In this document: one piece after another, positions 5,539 to 7,244 of the stretch
Layout: every line of letters begins with the position of its first letter
Numbering within the stretch: the stretch's first letter is position 1
Assembly: GCA_003156235.1 (NCBI GenBank)
Contig: PMGP01000185.1
Span: forward strand, 256-7,499
From: Acidobacteriaceae bacterium
GTDB taxonomy: Bacteria > Acidobacteriota > Terriglobia > Terriglobales > Acidobacteriaceae
DNA: 7,244 bases
Direction of reading: 5' to 3'
The notes under the pieces: generated by a model
Database searches by the model: none
What the model was told of the DNA's origin: nothing
Seen by the model: only the letters and a program-made list of their open reading frames with translations
Program-made: the position numbers and the translations under genes

Positions 5539-6069
5539 TTACGTTCCCAGATACTCCACATGCACATAAGTGCCGAGGCGCACGTTGTAAGCCAGGTACC
5601 AGCCTTCATGGTCCGGGTCCTCGTAGATCACGATGGGGTCGGACTCCCACAGCCAGCCGTCGCAGAAGGCAACGTCAAAGGCCGCAACATCCCAGTACCA
5701 GCCATTGAACCAGAACCGGGCGGGGCCGCCTCCGCCCAAACGCCATACGTTCCCGCGTCCAAAGCCGCCCGTAAAGCGGCCATGCGCGAAGGGGTGATCA
5801 AGATGATAGTTTGCATCGCCGCTGCCGGTGTCGTGGCCAACCCAGGTCTTGCCATCCACGTGCGGTGCGTTGGGGTGGCCAGCCTGGTCGCTGAAGTTGC
5901 GCTTAGGCTCGGCCGCATGGGGTGTGCCGGTGAACGCCTTGGGCCCGTGCGACGGAATCGCCTGATGTCCCCCTCCGCCCGATGGATGGGACTGCTCTCC
6001 CTGATGCTGAGCGAACGCTGGAACGGTAAGAACCAGCAACGCAGCCAATGCTATCTGAATGGTCTTCAT
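5539..6069 (-). CDS. Secreted His/Gly-rich protein of unknown function
   Basis: This encodes 176 residues. The start at 6069 follows a textbook ribosome binding site (GGAGGA, 5 bases of spacing) and opens into a clean signal peptide: Lys2, hydrophobic core 4-17, and cleavage at Ala-Phe-Ala20 before Gln21. The mature protein has two parts. Residues 21-115 are polar and low in complexity, rich in His, Gly and Pro (GGGG at 31-34), with HDTGSGDANYHLDHPFAHG around 79-97. Residues 116-176 are compact and aromatic: RFWFNGWYWDVAAFD, then CDGWLWESDPIVIYEDPDH, then GWYLAYNVRLGTYVHVEYLG. I recall very similar tails in small secreted proteins of acidobacteria, where function is also unknown. Thirteen histidines plus Asp-rich turns could bind metal, which is speculation. 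It has one cysteine (136), no lipobox and no transmembrane segment after the signal. It has its own promoter-like sequence and terminator, so it is probably a single-gene unit. Confidence 0.87.
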   Translation of the reverse strand: MKTIQIALAALLVLTVPAFAQHQGEQSHPSGGGGHQAIPSHGPKAFTGTPHAAEPKRNFSDQAGHPNAPHVDGKTWVGHDTGSGDANYHLDHPFAHGRFTGGFGRGNVWRLGGGGPARFWFNGWYWDVAAFDVAFCDGWLWESDPIVIYEDPDHEGWYLAYNVRLGTYVHVEYLGT

Positions 6070-6074
6070 CGATT

Positions 6075-6084
6075 CCTCCGGAGG
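6075..6084 (-). promoter_or_regulatory. Palindromic ribosome binding site CCTCCGGAGG
   Basis: The strong GGAGG site of the secreted-protein gene is the right half of a perfect 10-bp palindrome whose left half, CCTCC, equals the anti-Shine-Dalgarno sequence. With no loop it cannot close as an intramolecular hairpin, but it could pair between two transcripts. It is noted mainly because the GGAGG fixes the start at 6069. Confidence 0.6.
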
Positions 6085-6144
6085 CCCCAGGGTAGAACAG
6101 CGAATCTCCGCCGCCCTTTTCCTTGGCGGGTCATCTCCAACAAC

Positions 6145-6173
6145 ATTAAATACAACCCGGCTCATTCTCGCAA
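6145..6173 (-). promoter_or_regulatory. Sigma-70-like promoter of the secreted-protein gene
   Basis: On the minus strand TTGCGA (6168-6173) and TTTAAT (6145-6150) are separated by exactly 17 bp, matching 4 of 6 and 5 of 6 consensus bases. Transcription would start near 6138 and give a leader of about 69 bases. The leader contains a 5-bp stem (CCGCC/GGCGG, 6111-6115 with 6125-6129). The -35 box overlaps an 11-base palindrome, CGCAA-G-TTGCG (6169-6179 on the plus strand). The site lies within the 131-bp gap after glyA, so the secreted protein need not depend on glyA transcription. No clear glyA terminator was seen there. Confidence 0.5.
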
Positions 6174-6200
6174 GTTGCGCATTGAGATAATTCGCGTGTC

Positions 6201-7244
6201 TTACGAACGCCGCCACGCATACAGCGGGAAGCGGTTGGCCATCTCGGCGACTTCTTTGCGAATCTTTTCCAGAGCCGCTTCGTCGTTGCGCTGCTCCAGA
6301 GCTTTGGCGATCCATGCGGCAATCACCACCATCTCCGCCTCCTTCATCCCGCGTGTCGTCAGCGCCGGCGTGCCGATGCGAATCCCCGAAGCCTTGAGTG
6401 GAGGATTGGTGTCGTATGGAATCGTATTCTTGTTCACCGTAATTCCCGCTTTGCCCAGCGCCAACTCCGCCTCGGAACCCAGAATGCCCTTCTGGAAGAC
6501 ATCCACCAGCATCAGGTGATTATCGGTCCCGCCGGAAACGATGCGGTAGCCGGCCTCTTTGAGCGCCTGCGCCAGCACCTTGGCATTGGCCACAATCTGC
6601 GCCGCATAGCTCTTGAACTCCGGCCGCAGCGCCTCGCCCAGCGCCACCGCCTTGGCAGCCACAATGTGCACCAGCGGGCCGCCCTGCTGGCCGGGAAAGA
6701 CCGCCTTGTCCACCGCCGCGGCCAGCGCCTGACCGCAGAGAATCAGTCCCGAGCGCGGCCCGCGCAGCGTCTTGTGAGTGGTGGTCGTCGTAATCTGCGC
6801 ATGCGGCACCGGCGAGGGATGCACCCCGCCCGCCACCAGCCCTGCAATGTGCGCCATGTCGAAGATGTACGTCGCTCCCACCTTGTCGGCAATCTGCCGC
6901 ATGCGCGCGAAATCCCACAGTCGCGGATAGGCGCTGCCGCCGCCGATGATCACCTTCGGCTTCTCGCGCAGGGCGATGGACTCCAGCTCGTCGTAGTCGA
7001 TCAGCTCCGTGTCTTTGCGCACACCATAAAACGTGGGCCGATACAGCTTCCCGCTGAAACTCAACTTGTGCCCGTGCGTCAGGTGGCCGCCGTGCGATAG
7101 GTCCAGCCCCAAAATCGTGTCGCCCGTCTGCAAGACCGCTGCATAGGCCGCGGCGTTGGCCTGCGAGCCGGAGTGTGGTTGCACGTTAACGTGCTCGGCG
7201 CCGAAGATCTGCTTGGCCCGCTCCCGCGCCAGGTTCTCCACCAC
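6201..7244 (-). CDS. glyA: Serine hydroxymethyltransferase (5' end cut by window edge)
   Basis: GlyA is the cytoplasmic PLP enzyme that converts serine and tetrahydrofolate to glycine and 5,10-methylene-tetrahydrofolate, the main source of one-carbon units. The 347 visible codons run into the right edge with no true start (the edge codon is an internal Val). By comparison with E. coli GlyA about 71 N-terminal residues are missing. Visible motifs include VQPHSGSQAN (21-30), LSHGGHLTHG (50-59), FDMAHIAGLVAGGVHP (128-143) with the cofactor-contacting Asp129 and His132, and TTTTTHKTLRGPRSG (152-166), where Lys158 is the Schiff-base lysine equivalent to E. coli Lys229. GIRIGTPALTTRG (287-299) has the substrate-carboxylate arginine at 289. 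The C-terminus, ending NRFPLYAWRRS, is complete. Nothing in the catalytic core is missing or unusual. Confidence 0.97.
   Translation of the reverse strand: MVENLARERAKQIFGAEHVNVQPHSGSQANAAAYAAVLQTGDTILGLDLSHGGHLTHGHKLSFSGKLYRPTFYGVRKDTELIDYDELESIALREKPKVIIGGGSAYPRLWDFARMRQIADKVGATYIFDMAHIAGLVAGGVHPSPVPHAQITTTTTHKTLRGPRSGLILCGQALAAAVDKAVFPGQQGGPLVHIVAAKAVALGEALRPEFKSYAAQIVANAKVLAQALKEAGYRIVSGGTDNHLMLVDVFQKGILGSEAELALGKAGITVNKNTIPYDTNPPLKASGIRIGTPALTTRGMKEAEMVVIAAWIAKALEQRNDEAALEKIRKEVAEMANRFPLYAWRRS

Noticed and set aside
5560..6519. A 319-codon plus-strand open frame opposite the secreted protein and the glyA 3' end.
   Set aside because: It is antisense to two genes with clear signals (signal peptide, ribosome binding site, SHMT motifs) and its translation shows no domain.

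Overview
The window looks like a chromosomal segment from a GC-rich bacterium, most likely an acidobacterium of the Terriglobia type. This placement is inference. It rests on a small secreted protein (5539-6069) whose C-terminal sequence I associate with that group, on a lysine-rich small protein ending in an SAEARKRIADAQRKRW-type motif, and on short imperfect palindromes with a CTTTAG core between genes. No plasmid, phage, insertion sequence, CRISPR, rRNA or tRNA signal was seen, and no clearly new multi-gene system. The content is mostly housekeeping genes plus a few secreted or small proteins of unknown role.

Layout, left to right. A hairpin repeat lies at 1-20. A minus-strand pair follows: an AlkA-type DNA glycosylase (758-1462), then 8 bp downstream a secreted six-cysteine protein of unknown function (51-749). 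The second gene is clearly poorer in GC than the first. A 123-bp divergent spacer (1463-1585) carries a 20-bp inverted repeat and separates alkA from the only plus-strand gene, an NAD(P)-dependent aldehyde dehydrogenase (1586-3028). That gene converges on a 79-residue basic, probably nucleic-acid-binding protein (3091-3330, minus). Next on the minus strand is a complete secreted GH2 beta-glucuronidase-type glycoside hydrolase (3415-5298). The 240-bp gap behind it holds REP-like palindromes (5351-5461) and a rho-independent terminator (5466-5504). That terminator ends the gene for a secreted 176-residue His/Gly-rich protein (5539-6069), which has its own promoter-like sequence and a strong ribosome binding site. 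The right edge is the 3' five-sixths of glyA, serine hydroxymethyltransferase (6201-7244, cut by the window edge).

How the genes work together. Only alkA and its downstream partner have operon-like spacing. The other minus-strand genes are separated by 84-240 bp and look like independent units. The window combines one-carbon metabolism (GlyA), base-excision repair of alkylated DNA (AlkA), aldehyde oxidation (ALDH) and extracytoplasmic sugar-acid release (GH2). No single pathway ties them together. A shared stress theme for AlkA and ALDH (alkylation and aldehyde damage), perhaps controlled from the inverted repeat between them, is speculative.
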